Shown here: piece by piece, positions 45,972-54,227 of the stretch
Layout of the letters: each line of letters begins with the position of its first letter
How positions within the stretch are numbered: the stretch's first letter is position 1
DNA from: Paludifilum halophilum
GTDB lineage: Bacteria; Bacillota; Bacilli; Thermoactinomycetales; DSM-45169
Reading direction: 5' to 3'
Length of the DNA: 64,000 bases
NCBI RefSeq assembly: GCF_002245355.1
Contig: NZ_NOWF01000004.1
Coordinates: 124,001 to 188,000, forward strand
Made by a program: the position numbers and the translations under genes
The notes under the pieces: generated by a model
The model's database searches: none
What the model was told of the DNA's origin: nothing
Seen by the model: the letters and a program-made list of their open reading frames with translations, nothing else

Positions 45972-47372
45972 ATGAGTTCACTGCTTCTGCCGGGACAACG
46001 ACAATTGAATCGTCTGTTTCATTGGATGGTGGTGTTTGCGGTATTGGGGCCGACGCTGGGTTTTCCGTTACCGGGGTCGGAATATAAGATGACGTTGTTC
46101 CGGATTGCTTTCATTCTGCTGGCGGCCGGTTTAACCGTCCGATGGGTCCGGGAAAACAGTCTGCCCTCCTCCCATATGTATCCTGTTCGCTGGTATCCCG
46201 CCTTTTTCGCCTTTTGGCTGATCTATGCGGCGGTTTCATTAACCTGGGTGGGTCATATGGGATATGGACTGCGTTATGTCATCTTTCTCGGGATGATGTT
46301 GCTGTTATGCTTGTCCTTCCCCTATTTCCTGAAGACGATCCAATACATGCAAAAAATGGCCAAGGTGCTGTTTGGAGTCTTTGCCACCATCGTTGTCTAC
46401 GGATTGATTGAAGCAGTCACTTATTGGCATTTGCCCGCTTCCCGCTATGAGTTCGGGGAAGTCTCCCCGAATCCGACTTCTTTTTTTACCAATCAGAACG
46501 ATTTTGCCACAGCCATTACCCTGGGGCTTCCCTTTTTGGTGACGGGGATGTACATGATCCCGATACACCGGAAGACAAAGGGATGGATCTATGCCACGGG
46601 AATCATCGCCCTTTGTTGTCTGTTCCTAACCGGTTCCCGGAGCAACAGCGGGTTTGCCCTGCCCTTGGCCGCAGTGGCTTGGGCGGCACTCGTTCCCGTC
46701 TCAGTGGAACGAAAAAAACTGAGCACAAGGAATGTGCTCCGAGGGCTGACGCTTTTATCCCTGGCCGCCGTTATCGTGTCGGCGCTCCTCTCTTCTGTTT
46801 TGTCCCAACAAACCCGGGATAAATTGGAGAGTACCCGGGGGATTTTCCAGGATATCCAGGGATCCTGGGAACTTCCCGAAACCGGGGAGAAACCGGGGTT
46901 TGAGGAACCGGCCTCCGAGGACAAAAGCATTTCGATCCGGGTTTTCCTGATCCGAAACGGACTGCAATTTTTGCAGAACAGCCACTTTTTGGGTGTGGGC
47001 GCCGGTAATGTTGAATATTACATGAAAGGGGCCCCCGGTGTGGAGGACAAGAAGAACATGCACAACTGGTGGATGGAAATTCTGGTCAACTTCGGAATCC
47101 TGATCTTTGTCCTCTACATGGCTTTCTATCTCTGGATGTTGTGGCGGCTCTTTCGGCTGTCCCGGGTGAAGGTTTATCCGGAGCTGTCCCCTTTTGTCCG
47201 CTGGGGGGCGGTCTCCAGCCTCGTTGCCCTGGTCGGCTATGTGTTCGGGGGGATGTCTCCCAGCACCGCCATTCACTTTACCCCGATGTGGATCGTTTAC
47301 GGATTTGCACTGACGGTGATCGCTGTGGGAGAGAGGCAGAAAGAAAAGCGGGGATGGAATGCTCCCGCATAA
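45972..47372 (+). CDS. O-antigen polymerase/ligase family protein (Wzy-type)
   Basis: A 466-residue membrane protein with about ten to twelve helices and one large extracytoplasmic loop (about residues 275-370). The block 'FFTNQNDFATAITLGLPFLV' and the later GAGNVEYYMKGAPG / NMHNWWMEILVNFGI motif are characteristic of the Wzy_C/O-antigen ligase superfamily, which polymerises or ligates glycan chains outside the membrane. ATG 45972 is preferred over GTG 45966 because AAGGTGAG is then well spaced. Confidence 0.85.
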   Translation: MSSLLLPGQRQLNRLFHWMVVFAVLGPTLGFPLPGSEYKMTLFRIAFILLAAGLTVRWVRENSLPSSHMYPVRWYPAFFAFWLIYAAVSLTWVGHMGYGLRYVIFLGMMLLLCLSFPYFLKTIQYMQKMAKVLFGVFATIVVYGLIEAVTYWHLPASRYEFGEVSPNPTSFFTNQNDFATAITLGLPFLVTGMYMIPIHRKTKGWIYATGIIALCCLFLTGSRSNSGFALPLAAVAWAALVPVSVERKKLSTRNVLRGLTLLSLAAVIVSALLSSVLSQQTRDKLESTRGIFQDIQGSWELPETGEKPGFEEPASEDKSISIRVFLIRNGLQFLQNSHFLGVGAGNVEYYMKGAPGVEDKKNMHNWWMEILVNFGILIFVLYMAFYLWMLWRLFRLSRVKVYPELSPFVRWGAVSSLVALVGYVFGGMSPSTAIHFTPMWIVYGFALTVIAVGERQKEKRGWNAPA

Positions 47373-47401
47373 TCATCCGCAGCAGGGGTGAGAGCCCGGA
47401 G

Positions 47402-48514
47402 ATGAATGAAAAAGTAATGATTCTCAGTTCCGTACACGGATACAACGATTCGCGGATATTTTACAAACAGGCGGTCTCATTGGTTCGGGCGGGTTATCAG
47501 GTGGAACTCCACGCCCGGGCCGATTTCGGAGAGCGGGTCGAACAAGGGGTGCGGATTGTGGGAATGCCTCCACCCCGGAACAAATGGGATCGTCTGCTGG
47601 GAGGGTGGCGTCTCTTCCGAAGAGCCTTGGCCAGCGGAGCGGATCGATTCCATTTTCACGATCCGGAACTGCTTCCCTGGGGGGTGTGGCTTCGTTGGAG
47701 AACCCGGCGGCCGGTCATCTACGATGCTCATGAAGATCTGCCCAGGCAGATTCATACCAAGCCGTGGATTCCCGGACCTCTGAAGGGGATTCTGTCCAGA
47801 GTGGCCCATTGGGCAGAGAAGGGGATGGCTCGACGCCTTTCCGCCGTGGTGACGGCGACAGAGTCCATCGCTGATCAATTCACCTCCGCTCCCCGGGTGG
47901 AAGTGGTTAAAAACTATCCCCTGCCTTTTGAGATCCCTGCCGGGGAGGAAAACGACGGAACCAACAGAATCCTGTATATCGGAGGGATTTCTTATCTCCG
48001 GGGTTATCGGGAGATGATCGCGATGATGGATCATCTGCCTGAAGGTCTGGAGGCAGAGCTGCACCTGATCGGCCCGTTGCAACATATCGATCCGGATAAC
48101 CGGGAGAGGGACCGGTTAAGGAGAAAACGGATCTACCTCCACGGTCGGATTCCGTTCCAGGAGGTGCAGAGCTGGCTGGCCCGAGGCAAGGTGGGGTTGG
48201 TCTGTCTCCACCCTGTGGACAATTATAAGGAATCGCTGCCGATCAAACTGTTTGAATATATGGCCGCCGGATTGCCGGTGGTGGCGACGGATTTCCCCCT
48301 TTGGCGACAAATCGTCGTTGAGAGCGGGTCCGGTTGGATGGTGAATGCCCTGGACCCCCGGGACATCGCCGAAAAGGTGACCGGGATCCTCACGGATGAT
48401 CGGTTGCGGCGACGGATGGGCGAGAACGGCTGCCGTGCCCACCGGGACGTTTATAACTGGTGGAACGAGGAAAAGAAGTTGATCGGCCTGTATCAGGATC
48501 TATCCGGAAACTAA
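47402..48514 (+). CDS. Glycosyltransferase family 4-type protein
   Basis: A 370-residue GT-B enzyme. N-terminal ILSSVHGYNDSRIFYKQA and YDAHEDLPRQI are seen in capsular/exopolysaccharide glycosyltransferases. The C-terminal part has ILYIGGISYLRGYREMI and LFEYMAAGLPVVATDFPLW, the nucleotide-binding region. Unknown donor and acceptor. It follows wzy after 29 bp with only a moderate ribosome binding site (GGGGTGA). Confidence 0.83.
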   Translation: MNEKVMILSSVHGYNDSRIFYKQAVSLVRAGYQVELHARADFGERVEQGVRIVGMPPPRNKWDRLLGGWRLFRRALASGADRFHFHDPELLPWGVWLRWRTRRPVIYDAHEDLPRQIHTKPWIPGPLKGILSRVAHWAEKGMARRLSAVVTATESIADQFTSAPRVEVVKNYPLPFEIPAGEENDGTNRILYIGGISYLRGYREMIAMMDHLPEGLEAELHLIGPLQHIDPDNRERDRLRRKRIYLHGRIPFQEVQSWLARGKVGLVCLHPVDNYKESLPIKLFEYMAAGLPVVATDFPLWRQIVVESGSGWMVNALDPRDIAEKVTGILTDDRLRRRMGENGCRAHRDVYNWWNEEKKLIGLYQDLSGN

Positions 48515-48528
48515 GGAAGTGAAATGCG

Positions 48529-49803
48529 TTGCGTATCTGGATGGCTAACCACTATGCTGTACCGCCCAATCTCGGAGGAATTACCCGACATTATGAAATG
48601 GCTCGGGAATGGACGGGGAAGGAAGGAGCCGAGGTGACGCTGTGGCTTTCCTCCTTCAATCATTCCCGGCGCCGGTTCATTGACAAGGAGTCCAAAAGGG
48701 AGCTGGAGGAAGTTCCGGTTCCGGGTTTTCATCTGCGGTGGCTTTGGTCTTTTCCGCATATCCGCAACGATTTTCGGCGGGTGCTCAATATGGTTAGCTT
48801 TGCTGTGCTCTTCTTCTGTACCGGCTTATTCCAGGCGCGGCCGGATTTGATTTTCGCTTCCTCCCCCCATCTGTTGACCCCTTTTTCCGGTTGGCTCCTC
48901 TCCCGTTTCAAGCGGTGTTCCTTCGTCCTTGAAGTACGGGATTTGTGGCCCGACACCCTGATCAAGATGAACGGACTTCAAAACCCGATCGTCATTAAAC
49001 TACTTAACTGGATGGAGTCCTTTTTGTACCGGCGGGCGGATAAAATCGTTGTATTGACGGAATATCAGCGTAAATTCATTACGGCCAAAGGGATCGACCC
49101 TCGAAAGATTTCCCTGATCCCCAACGGGATCGCCGTTGATTCCTGGAAGGAAGAAGCCCCCCGTGTCCAGGAATACCGTCGCCGGATGGGTATAGCCCCG
49201 GATCAGTTTACGGCGCTTTACGCCGGCGCCCACGGTCCTGCCAATGCACTGGAACATGTCGTCAGGGCCGGTGCTTACCTTCCTGACGGCTATGCCCTTG
49301 TGCTGATCGGGGACGGACCGGAAAAGGAACGATTGAAGCGGATCCAAGAGGAAAACGGCCTTGATCGGGTACATCTGCTGGATCCCGTCCCGAAAAGGGA
49401 GATTTATCATTACATCCGGGCCGCCGATTGCGGGATCATATCCTTGGCGGACAATGAAATTTTTCGCGGGGCTCGGCCCAATAAATTGTTTGATTACATG
49501 TTTATGGGCCGGCCGATCATTACCACTGTAGATGGAGAAGTGCGGGAAATCGTGGAGGAAAACGGTGTCGGAGTCTTCAGCGGCGCTGAAAACCCTTCCG
49601 GTCTGGCTGAGGCCATGATGCGATTGCGGCATGCCCCCCGGGACGAGAAGGAAGCGATCGCCAAAAACGGCCTTCGTTATATCGAACGGTTCGGCGATCG
49701 GAGCAAGTTAGCCCATCACTTGTATACAGAACTGAAGGTGTTGGTAGGATTTTCGGTATCCCGCGGGATTCAGTCCGCCTCCAGAGAGGGGAAAGAATGG
49801 TAA
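48529..49803 (+). CDS. Glycosyltransferase family 4 protein (WbuB-like)
   Basis: A 424-residue GT-B enzyme. N-terminal WMANHYAVPPNLGGITRHYE and FILEVRDLWPDTL-like (FVLEVRDLWPDTL) are signatures of the WbuB subgroup, as is a hydrophobic segment near LLTPFSGWLLSRF. C-terminal ALYAGAHGPANALEHVVRA and PNKLFDYMFMGRPII bind the nucleotide sugar. TTG start with AAGGAAGTGA at good spacing. WbuB enzymes often add L-FucNAc-type sugars, but no such pathway is visible, so the donor stays open. Confidence 0.85.
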   Translation: MRIWMANHYAVPPNLGGITRHYEMAREWTGKEGAEVTLWLSSFNHSRRRFIDKESKRELEEVPVPGFHLRWLWSFPHIRNDFRRVLNMVSFAVLFFCTGLFQARPDLIFASSPHLLTPFSGWLLSRFKRCSFVLEVRDLWPDTLIKMNGLQNPIVIKLLNWMESFLYRRADKIVVLTEYQRKFITAKGIDPRKISLIPNGIAVDSWKEEAPRVQEYRRRMGIAPDQFTALYAGAHGPANALEHVVRAGAYLPDGYALVLIGDGPEKERLKRIQEENGLDRVHLLDPVPKREIYHYIRAADCGIISLADNEIFRGARPNKLFDYMFMGRPIITTVDGEVREIVEENGVGVFSGAENPSGLAEAMMRLRHAPRDEKEAIAKNGLRYIERFGDRSKLAHHLYTELKVLVGFSVSRGIQSASREGKEW

Positions 49804-50087
49804 GTTTGTCGCAGGGAGAACCTTACCGGCGGGAAATCCGTTATCCTTAAAGGAGGCCGATTCCGTAAACCGTTTCGTGCCTCTTCAGGCAACTTGGATC
49901 CCTTGCCGGGGTCAGGCTGGCAGGCTGTCTTCGATCTCGCAAGTCAATGCATCATGAGATCCGGATCAGAGGAGTGCGAAACGTTGCCCCCTGAGCCGGC
50001 CTGTCGCCTTCCCCGCTGGGTTTCAACCGGGGCACTCGGTACCTGAGAATCGGATGATGATGGATCCGGTGAGAGGGAGTTATAACA
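49804..50087 (+). other. 284-bp gap without a gene inside the glycan locus
   Basis: Contains an orphan AAAGGAGG at 49849-49856 with no credible frame behind it (GTG at 49880 gives only 26 codons). It also has a GATCTC...GAGATC stem (about 49934-49962) and a GC-rich 3' half. No promoter was assigned. Possibly an untranslated leader of the epimerase gene. Confidence 0.35.
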
Positions 50088-51011
50088 ATGAAAGTATTGG
50101 TGACTGGAGGAGCGGGCTTTATCGGCTCCCATATTGTAGATCAATTGTTGGCCGGCGGATATCGGCCTGTAGTCGTGGACAACTTGAGTACGGGCAGCGA
50201 GAATTACCTGCGTTCGGAAGTCCCTTTTTATCGAATGAATATCCAGGATGAGCGCTTGTCGGAAGTATTTCGGGCTGAGCGGCCGGATGCAGTGATTCAT
50301 CAGGCAGGGCAATCGTCGGTTTCACTTTCCATTGAAAATCCGGCAGGGGATGCTGAGACCAATATTCTCGGTACGATACGCCTGCTGGAAGGGTGCCGCC
50401 GGTATGGAGTGAAAAAATTGGTTTATGCATCCTCCGCGGCTGTCTACGGGAATCCGCAGTACCTGCCGATCGATGAAAAACACCCGGTTTCCCCTTTATC
50501 CCCCTATGGTATTTCTAAATACACTCCGGAAACATATCTTCAGGCGTACCGCGATTTATACGGTTTGTCGTATACCGTGTTCCGGTATGCCAATGTATAC
50601 GGAGTTCGCCAGGTCCCTCACGGAGAGGGGGCTGTCATTTCCATCTTCATTGATAAACTGCTTCGTGGAGAACCGTTAACCATCTTTGGTGATGGGGAGC
50701 AGACCCGGGATTACATCTATGTGGAGGACATCGCTTCGGCCAATGTGGCGGCCTTGGAAAAGGCGGACGGCGAAACCCTCAATATCGGAACCGGAATCAG
50801 CACCTCCATCAATGAACTGATCCGCGTTTTCGAGAAAACGTTAGGCCGGAAAATCGATCGAGCGCATGGAGCGGAGCGGCCGGGGGATATTAAGTACAGT
50901 TATTTCGATAACACTCGTGCACTTCGCCTGTTGGATTGGGCTCCCAAAACCGATTTGGAATCAGGCTTAAAACGGACTTTCGAATACTACAGTCAAGCCT
51001 GTATGCAATAG
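50088..51011 (+). CDS. NAD-dependent UDP-sugar epimerase/dehydratase (GalE-like)
   Basis: An extended short-chain dehydrogenase of 307 residues: the GGAGFIGSHIVD cofactor loop, the Ser in YASSAAVYG, the catalytic YGISK (Tyr-x3-Lys) and the substrate region FRYANVYGVRQ. Probably interconverts UDP-Glc(NAc) and UDP-Gal(NAc) at C4, supplying a donor for the polymer; the substrate is not determined by motifs. It is separated from the glycosyltransferases by 284 bp and followed by the promoter of the phosphoglycosyltransferase gene. Confidence 0.87.
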   Translation: MKVLVTGGAGFIGSHIVDQLLAGGYRPVVVDNLSTGSENYLRSEVPFYRMNIQDERLSEVFRAERPDAVIHQAGQSSVSLSIENPAGDAETNILGTIRLLEGCRRYGVKKLVYASSAAVYGNPQYLPIDEKHPVSPLSPYGISKYTPETYLQAYRDLYGLSYTVFRYANVYGVRQVPHGEGAVISIFIDKLLRGEPLTIFGDGEQTRDYIYVEDIASANVAALEKADGETLNIGTGISTSINELIRVFEKTLGRKIDRAHGAERPGDIKYSYFDNTRALRLLDWAPKTDLESGLKRTFEYYSQACMQ

Positions 51012-51079
51012 TTCGGTCACTTTCCCGGATGTGAAGAGACGGCGGTACGGCAGAAGTGATCCGGCCGCTCCGGTGTTTC

Positions 51080-51107
51080 TGTAATCTCCGTGTAAAGTTC
51101 CTGTAAA
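51080..51107 (+). promoter_or_regulatory. Triple WalR-type box upstream of the phosphoglycosyltransferase gene
   Basis: TGTAAT (51080-51085)-N5-TGTAAA (51091-51096)-N5-TGTAAA (51102-51107): three hexamers with an exact 11-bp period, all fitting TGTWAH. They end 17 bp before the -35 box at 51125, a typical activator position. Read on the minus strand they are TTTACA repeats 5 bp apart, which also fits a PhoP box. Confidence 0.65.
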
Positions 51108-51124
51108 ATACATGTCCAAATGTA

Positions 51125-51153
51125 TTGTAAATCCCGGCTTTCTACAGTATACT
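51125..51153 (+). promoter_or_regulatory. Sigma-A promoter for the phosphoglycosyltransferase gene
   Basis: TTGTAA (51125-51130), a 17-bp spacer and TATACT (51148-51153). The weak -35 is consistent with an activator bound at the upstream boxes. Confidence 0.7.
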
Positions 51154-51282
51154 TGATATCAGTTAAGATTGATGGAACACGGAACAGACGGAGCTTAATC
51201 CCGGGTTGAAACGCTTGTCATGCTTCGCGCGGCATCGCGGGATTCGACATTCATATTCACATACGGCAGGGGTGGTTTGCGG

Positions 51283-51936
51283 ATGCCTTCTAATGCCGAG
51301 GCTTTTCATACGGATTCGCAAGCGCAAACCGACGGTTTGCGGGATACATCTTCATCCGGGTTTTATTCGGTGGCGAAACGGAGCTTTGAGCTCATCTTTT
51401 CAATTGCACTTTTATTGTTTACTCTCCCCGTACTGGTATTGACCGGGTTGGCCATAAAATTGGAGTCGAAGGGACCTGTTTTTTACAAACAGGAACGTAT
51501 AGGCCTTAATGGGCGGCGCTTTCATATCGTCAAACTGCGTTCCATGCGGATCGACGCTGAAAAAAACGGTCCGCAGTGGGCTTCCAAACAAGATCCCCGC
51601 GTAACGCGGGTCGGACGTTTTATCCGTAAAACGCGGATTGACGAGGTTCCCCAGTTGATCAATGTGATCCGCGGGGATATGAGCCTGATCGGCCCCCGTC
51701 CGGAAAGGTTCGTGTTTATCGAACAGTTTTCCAAAGAAATCCCCGGATTTAGGCAGCGCTTGTCGGTCAAGCCCGGATTGACGGGCTGGGCACAGGTTAA
51801 CGGCGGGTATGACGCTACGCCGGCGGAAAAGTTTTCGTTGGATATGTACTATATTCAGTGTCGGTCTTTTACCCTCGATATGAAAATCCTGTACCGTACG
51901 GTCTGGGTCGTTCTCTCCGGAAGCGGAGCCCGTTAA
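51283..51936 (+). CDS. Undecaprenyl-phosphate sugar phosphotransferase (TuaA/WbpL-like small PGT)
   Basis: Transfers a sugar phosphate onto undecaprenyl phosphate, starting each repeat unit. The 217-residue monotopic enzyme has a hydrophobic re-entrant helix (RSFELIFSIALLLFTLPVLV) and the bacterial sugar transferase signatures KLRSMR, RIDEVPQLINVIRGDMSLIG and PRPERFVF, plus KPGLTGWAQVNG. ATG 51283 is chosen because AGGGGTGG lies 7 nt upstream; an in-frame ATG at 51220 lacks a site. The 20-30 residue hydrophilic N-terminus is variable. It is the only initiating transferase in the locus. Confidence 0.9.
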   Translation: MPSNAEAFHTDSQAQTDGLRDTSSSGFYSVAKRSFELIFSIALLLFTLPVLVLTGLAIKLESKGPVFYKQERIGLNGRRFHIVKLRSMRIDAEKNGPQWASKQDPRVTRVGRFIRKTRIDEVPQLINVIRGDMSLIGPRPERFVFIEQFSKEIPGFRQRLSVKPGLTGWAQVNGGYDATPAEKFSLDMYYIQCRSFTLDMKILYRTVWVVLSGSGAR

Positions 51937-51941
51937 GAAAC

Positions 51942-51974
51942 AAGGGTTGCCCATTGAGGGCAACCCTTTCCTTA
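51942..51974 (+). terminator. Terminator after the phosphoglycosyltransferase gene
   Basis: An 11-bp stem AAGGGTTGCCC (51942-51952) / GGGCAACCCTT (51958-51968), followed by TCCTT. Confidence 0.75.
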
Positions 51975-51994
51975 CGCTCTATAATCAAAAGTTC

Positions 51995-52031
51995 ATCCCT
52001 TGTTGGATCAATGGAAAACAAGGGGATTTTT
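51995..52031. terminator. Probable bidirectional terminator
   Basis: CCCTTGTT (51997-52004) pairs with AACAAGGG (52017-52024), followed by GATTTTTA. It lies between the plus-strand transferase gene and the 3' end of the minus-strand small gene at 52037, so it may serve both. Confidence 0.5.
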
Positions 52032-52036
52032 AGCTC

Positions 52037-52147
52037 TTAAAAAATCATACGCAGGGACAGGAAAAACAACATCCAGAGAGGAATGCTCATCAGAGCGGCG
52101 TTGAAAATGCCCAACCATAAAGTTTTCCCAACTACGGTGTAGTTCAT
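52037..52147 (-). CDS. Putative 36-residue membrane peptide
   Basis: A minus-strand frame from ATG at 52147 to TAA at 52037 encodes MNYTVVGKTLWLGIFNAALM followed by SIPLWMLFFLSLRMIF: one amphipathic-to-hydrophobic helix with almost no charge. GGGGGTG lies 6 nt before the ATG, and a TATAAT hexamer (complement of 52182-52187) about 35 bp before it. No family is recognised. The frame sits alone between the glycan locus and metNIQ, facing both. It is short enough to be chance, but site, promoter and hydrophobic composition agree. Confidence 0.5.
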   Translation of the reverse strand: MNYTVVGKTLWLGIFNAALMSIPLWMLFFLSLRMIF

Positions 52148-52181
52148 TTAGGGCACCCCCGAGTACCTCTTAGTGATTCTT

Positions 52182-52241
52182 ATTATACGGCAATCCGAGG
52201 GTGAATAGTGGAGTTTTCGTCATTTGTAAACGAAATGTAAT
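52182..52241 (-). promoter_or_regulatory. Promoter region of the small membrane peptide with WalR-type box
   Basis: The complement of 52182-52187 is TATAAT. Farther upstream on the minus strand lie two hexamers that on the plus strand read TGTAAA (52225-52230)-N5-TGTAAT (52236-52241), a perfect TGTWAH-N5-TGTWAH pair. The distance from box to -10 is similar to that at 51080-51153. No consensus -35 is present. Confidence 0.45.
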
Positions 52242-52310
52242 GTCGGAGTTAAATTAGTAACAATTGAGTAGGGAAACTCCTTGGATATTTTATTTAGATA
52301 ATTTTTCTTG

Positions 52311-52340
52311 TTGACGCTGTTTTCGGTTTCGTGCTACGAT
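52311..52340 (+). promoter_or_regulatory. Sigma-A promoter of the metNIQ operon
   Basis: TTGACG (52311-52316), 18-bp spacer, TACGAT (52335-52340); transcription would begin about 25 bp before the riboswitch aptamer. Confidence 0.65.
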
Positions 52341-52370
52341 TTCCTTTGAACAACTTTAAACGTCGTGTTC

Positions 52371-52532
52371 TCTTATCTAGAGAGGTGGAGGGACTGGCCC
52401 GATGAAGCCCGGCAACCGACCGTGGGGATTAAAAAACGGTTAAGGTGCCAATTCCTGCAGAACCGGAGTTCTGACAGATGAGAGAGGAAACAGCATTCCA
52501 TTCCTTTCTGCATCTGGCGGAAAGGATTTTTT
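52371..52532 (+). promoter_or_regulatory. SAM-I (S-box) riboswitch with terminator
   Basis: All S-box landmarks are in order: CTTATCTAGAGAGGTGGAGG at the 5' side, GGCCCGATGAAGCCCGGCAA, a second-stem arm, GGTGCCAATTCC and the 3' block TGACAGATGAGAGAGG. The aptamer spans about 52371-52487. The expression platform is a terminator hairpin TCCTTTC (52502-52508) / GAAAGGA (52520-52526) followed by TTTTTT. High SAM should stop transcription before metN. Confidence 0.96.
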
Positions 52533-52554
52533 ATGTATAGGCGGTGATGATTCC

Positions 52555-53547
52555 ATGATTCATCTGAAGGATATCAACAAAACGTTTCAATCGAATAGAG
52601 ACACGGAGCCGGTAACCGCCTTGTCCGATGTCAACTTGCACATCGAACCGGGTGAGATTTACGGCATCATCGGGCGCAGCGGAGCGGGGAAAAGCACACT
52701 GTTGCGGCTGGTCAACGGTCTGGAGACACCCACCTCCGGTGAGGTGTGGGTGGGAGGCCGGGAAATCTCGCAGATGAAGGAACGGGAATTGCGTACAGCC
52801 CGGCAAAAAATCGGTATGATCTTTCAACATTTCAACCTGTTGTGGTCTCGGACCGTCTGGGATAATGTAGCCTTCCCTCTGGAAGTGGCGGGAAAGTCCA
52901 AGGCTGAGATCAAGAGGAAAGTCGGCGGACTCCTGGATCGAGTCGGTTTGTCCGAACGGGCCGGATCTTATCCCTCCCAATTGAGCGGAGGGCAAAAACA
53001 GCGTGTGGGAATCGCCCGGGCCTTGGCCAATGAACCGGATGTCTTATTGTGTGATGAAGCCACTTCCGCTGTGGATCCGGAGACGACCTCTTCCATTTTG
53101 CAGTTGCTTCGGGAGATTAACCGGGATACCGGAATTACTTTATTGCTGATCACCCATGAGATGAGTGTCGTCGAGGCGGTCTGTCAAAGGGTGGCTGTGA
53201 TGGAATGGGGCCGTATCATCGAAACCGGGGACGTCCAGGAGATCTTCAGGAATCCACGTCATTCGATCACCAAACAGTTCGTGAAACAGACACTGCTCGA
53301 GTCTGAAGACGGGGACCGGAAGGACGACGAAGGCGTTGTGGTTCATTGCTCCCTGTCCGTTTTCACTGAAAAATGGAGTCAACTGGAATCCCAAAAGGGA
53401 CTATCGGTTCATGTGTTGGAAGGTGAGCTTTCCTCCACCGACGGGATCGCTCTTCGGCTGGCAGGCCGTCGGGAAGAAGTAGAGAAAGCGGTAGGAATTC
53501 TTAAAGGAGAAGACGCGGGAACGGAGGTGATGGCCGGTGTTCAGTGA
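52555..53547 (+). CDS. metN: Methionine ABC transporter ATP-binding protein
   Basis: The ATPase of the MetNIQ importer. 330 residues: Walker A GRSGAGKST (near residues 40-48), Q-loop FQHFNLLWSRT, signature LSGGQKQRVG, Walker B VLLCDEATSAVD and H-loop LLITHEMSVV. A C-terminal regulatory NIL domain (about residues 250-325) allows feedback inhibition by methionine. The SAM-I riboswitch upstream confirms the methionine link. Overlaps metI. Confidence 0.95.
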   Translation: MIHLKDINKTFQSNRDTEPVTALSDVNLHIEPGEIYGIIGRSGAGKSTLLRLVNGLETPTSGEVWVGGREISQMKERELRTARQKIGMIFQHFNLLWSRTVWDNVAFPLEVAGKSKAEIKRKVGGLLDRVGLSERAGSYPSQLSGGQKQRVGIARALANEPDVLLCDEATSAVDPETTSSILQLLREINRDTGITLLLITHEMSVVEAVCQRVAVMEWGRIIETGDVQEIFRNPRHSITKQFVKQTLLESEDGDRKDDEGVVVHCSLSVFTEKWSQLESQKGLSVHVLEGELSSTDGIALRLAGRREEVEKAVGILKGEDAGTEVMAGVQ

Positions 53548-54193
53548 AGTAAACTGGGACTTGATATGGGAAGCGACTGGACAGACAATCTATATGGTGG
53601 GAATCTCCACCCTGTTTACGGCACTAATCGGGATTCCCTTGGGAATCCTGCTGGTCATTACCGACCGGGGCCGGATTTGGCCGCAGCCTTGGCTGCAAAG
53701 AATCGTCGGAACCGTTGTCAACTTATTCCGAGCGGTTCCCTTTATTGTTCTGGTCCTCTTTTTGTTTCCGGTCTCGGAGTTCCTCGTCGGGTCCACCCTG
53801 GGGGCTACTGCCGCCACAGTTCCTCTGATCGCCGGTGCTGCTCCCTTTTACGCCAGAATGGTGGAGACGGCGATTCGGGAAGTGGATAAGGGTGTGGTGG
53901 AGGCCGCCCAGTCCATGGGTACGACCCGCTTTCAAGTCGTAACCAAGGTTTTGCTTCCGGAATCGACCCCGGCCCTCGTCTCCGGCTTAACAGTCACCTG
54001 TGTCACACTGGTCAGCTTTTCGGCCATGGCCGGTGTCGTCGGCGGCGGCGGGTTGGGAGACGCCGCTTACCGGTACGGTTTTCAGTCTTTTAACCAGGGG
54101 ATGTTGTACGTTTGCGGAATCCTGCTGGTGATCATGGTTCAGATTGTACAATGGTTCGGTGACTGGATCGCCCGCCGCTTGGATAAACGGTAA
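53537..54193 (+). CDS. metI: Methionine ABC transporter permease
   Basis: The membrane permease of the MetNIQ importer: 218 residues and five helices with the coupling-loop motif EAAQSMGTTRFQVVTKVLLP (EAA motif) near residue 120. GTG start overlapping the metN end, with GGAGGTGAT as ribosome binding site. Confidence 0.95.
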   Translation: MFSEVNWDLIWEATGQTIYMVGISTLFTALIGIPLGILLVITDRGRIWPQPWLQRIVGTVVNLFRAVPFIVLVLFLFPVSEFLVGSTLGATAATVPLIAGAAPFYARMVETAIREVDKGVVEAAQSMGTTRFQVVTKVLLPESTPALVSGLTVTCVTLVSFSAMAGVVGGGGLGDAAYRYGFQSFNQGMLYVCGILLVIMVQIVQWFGDWIARRLDKR

Positions 54194-54227
54194 AATCTCA
54201 AATGAAAGAAGGAGGCGTCATGATCCG

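Noticed and set aside
49880-49960. 26-codon frame after an orphan AAAGGAGG at 49849
   Set aside because: The start codon is too far from the AAAGGAGG and the predicted peptide has no recognisable features.
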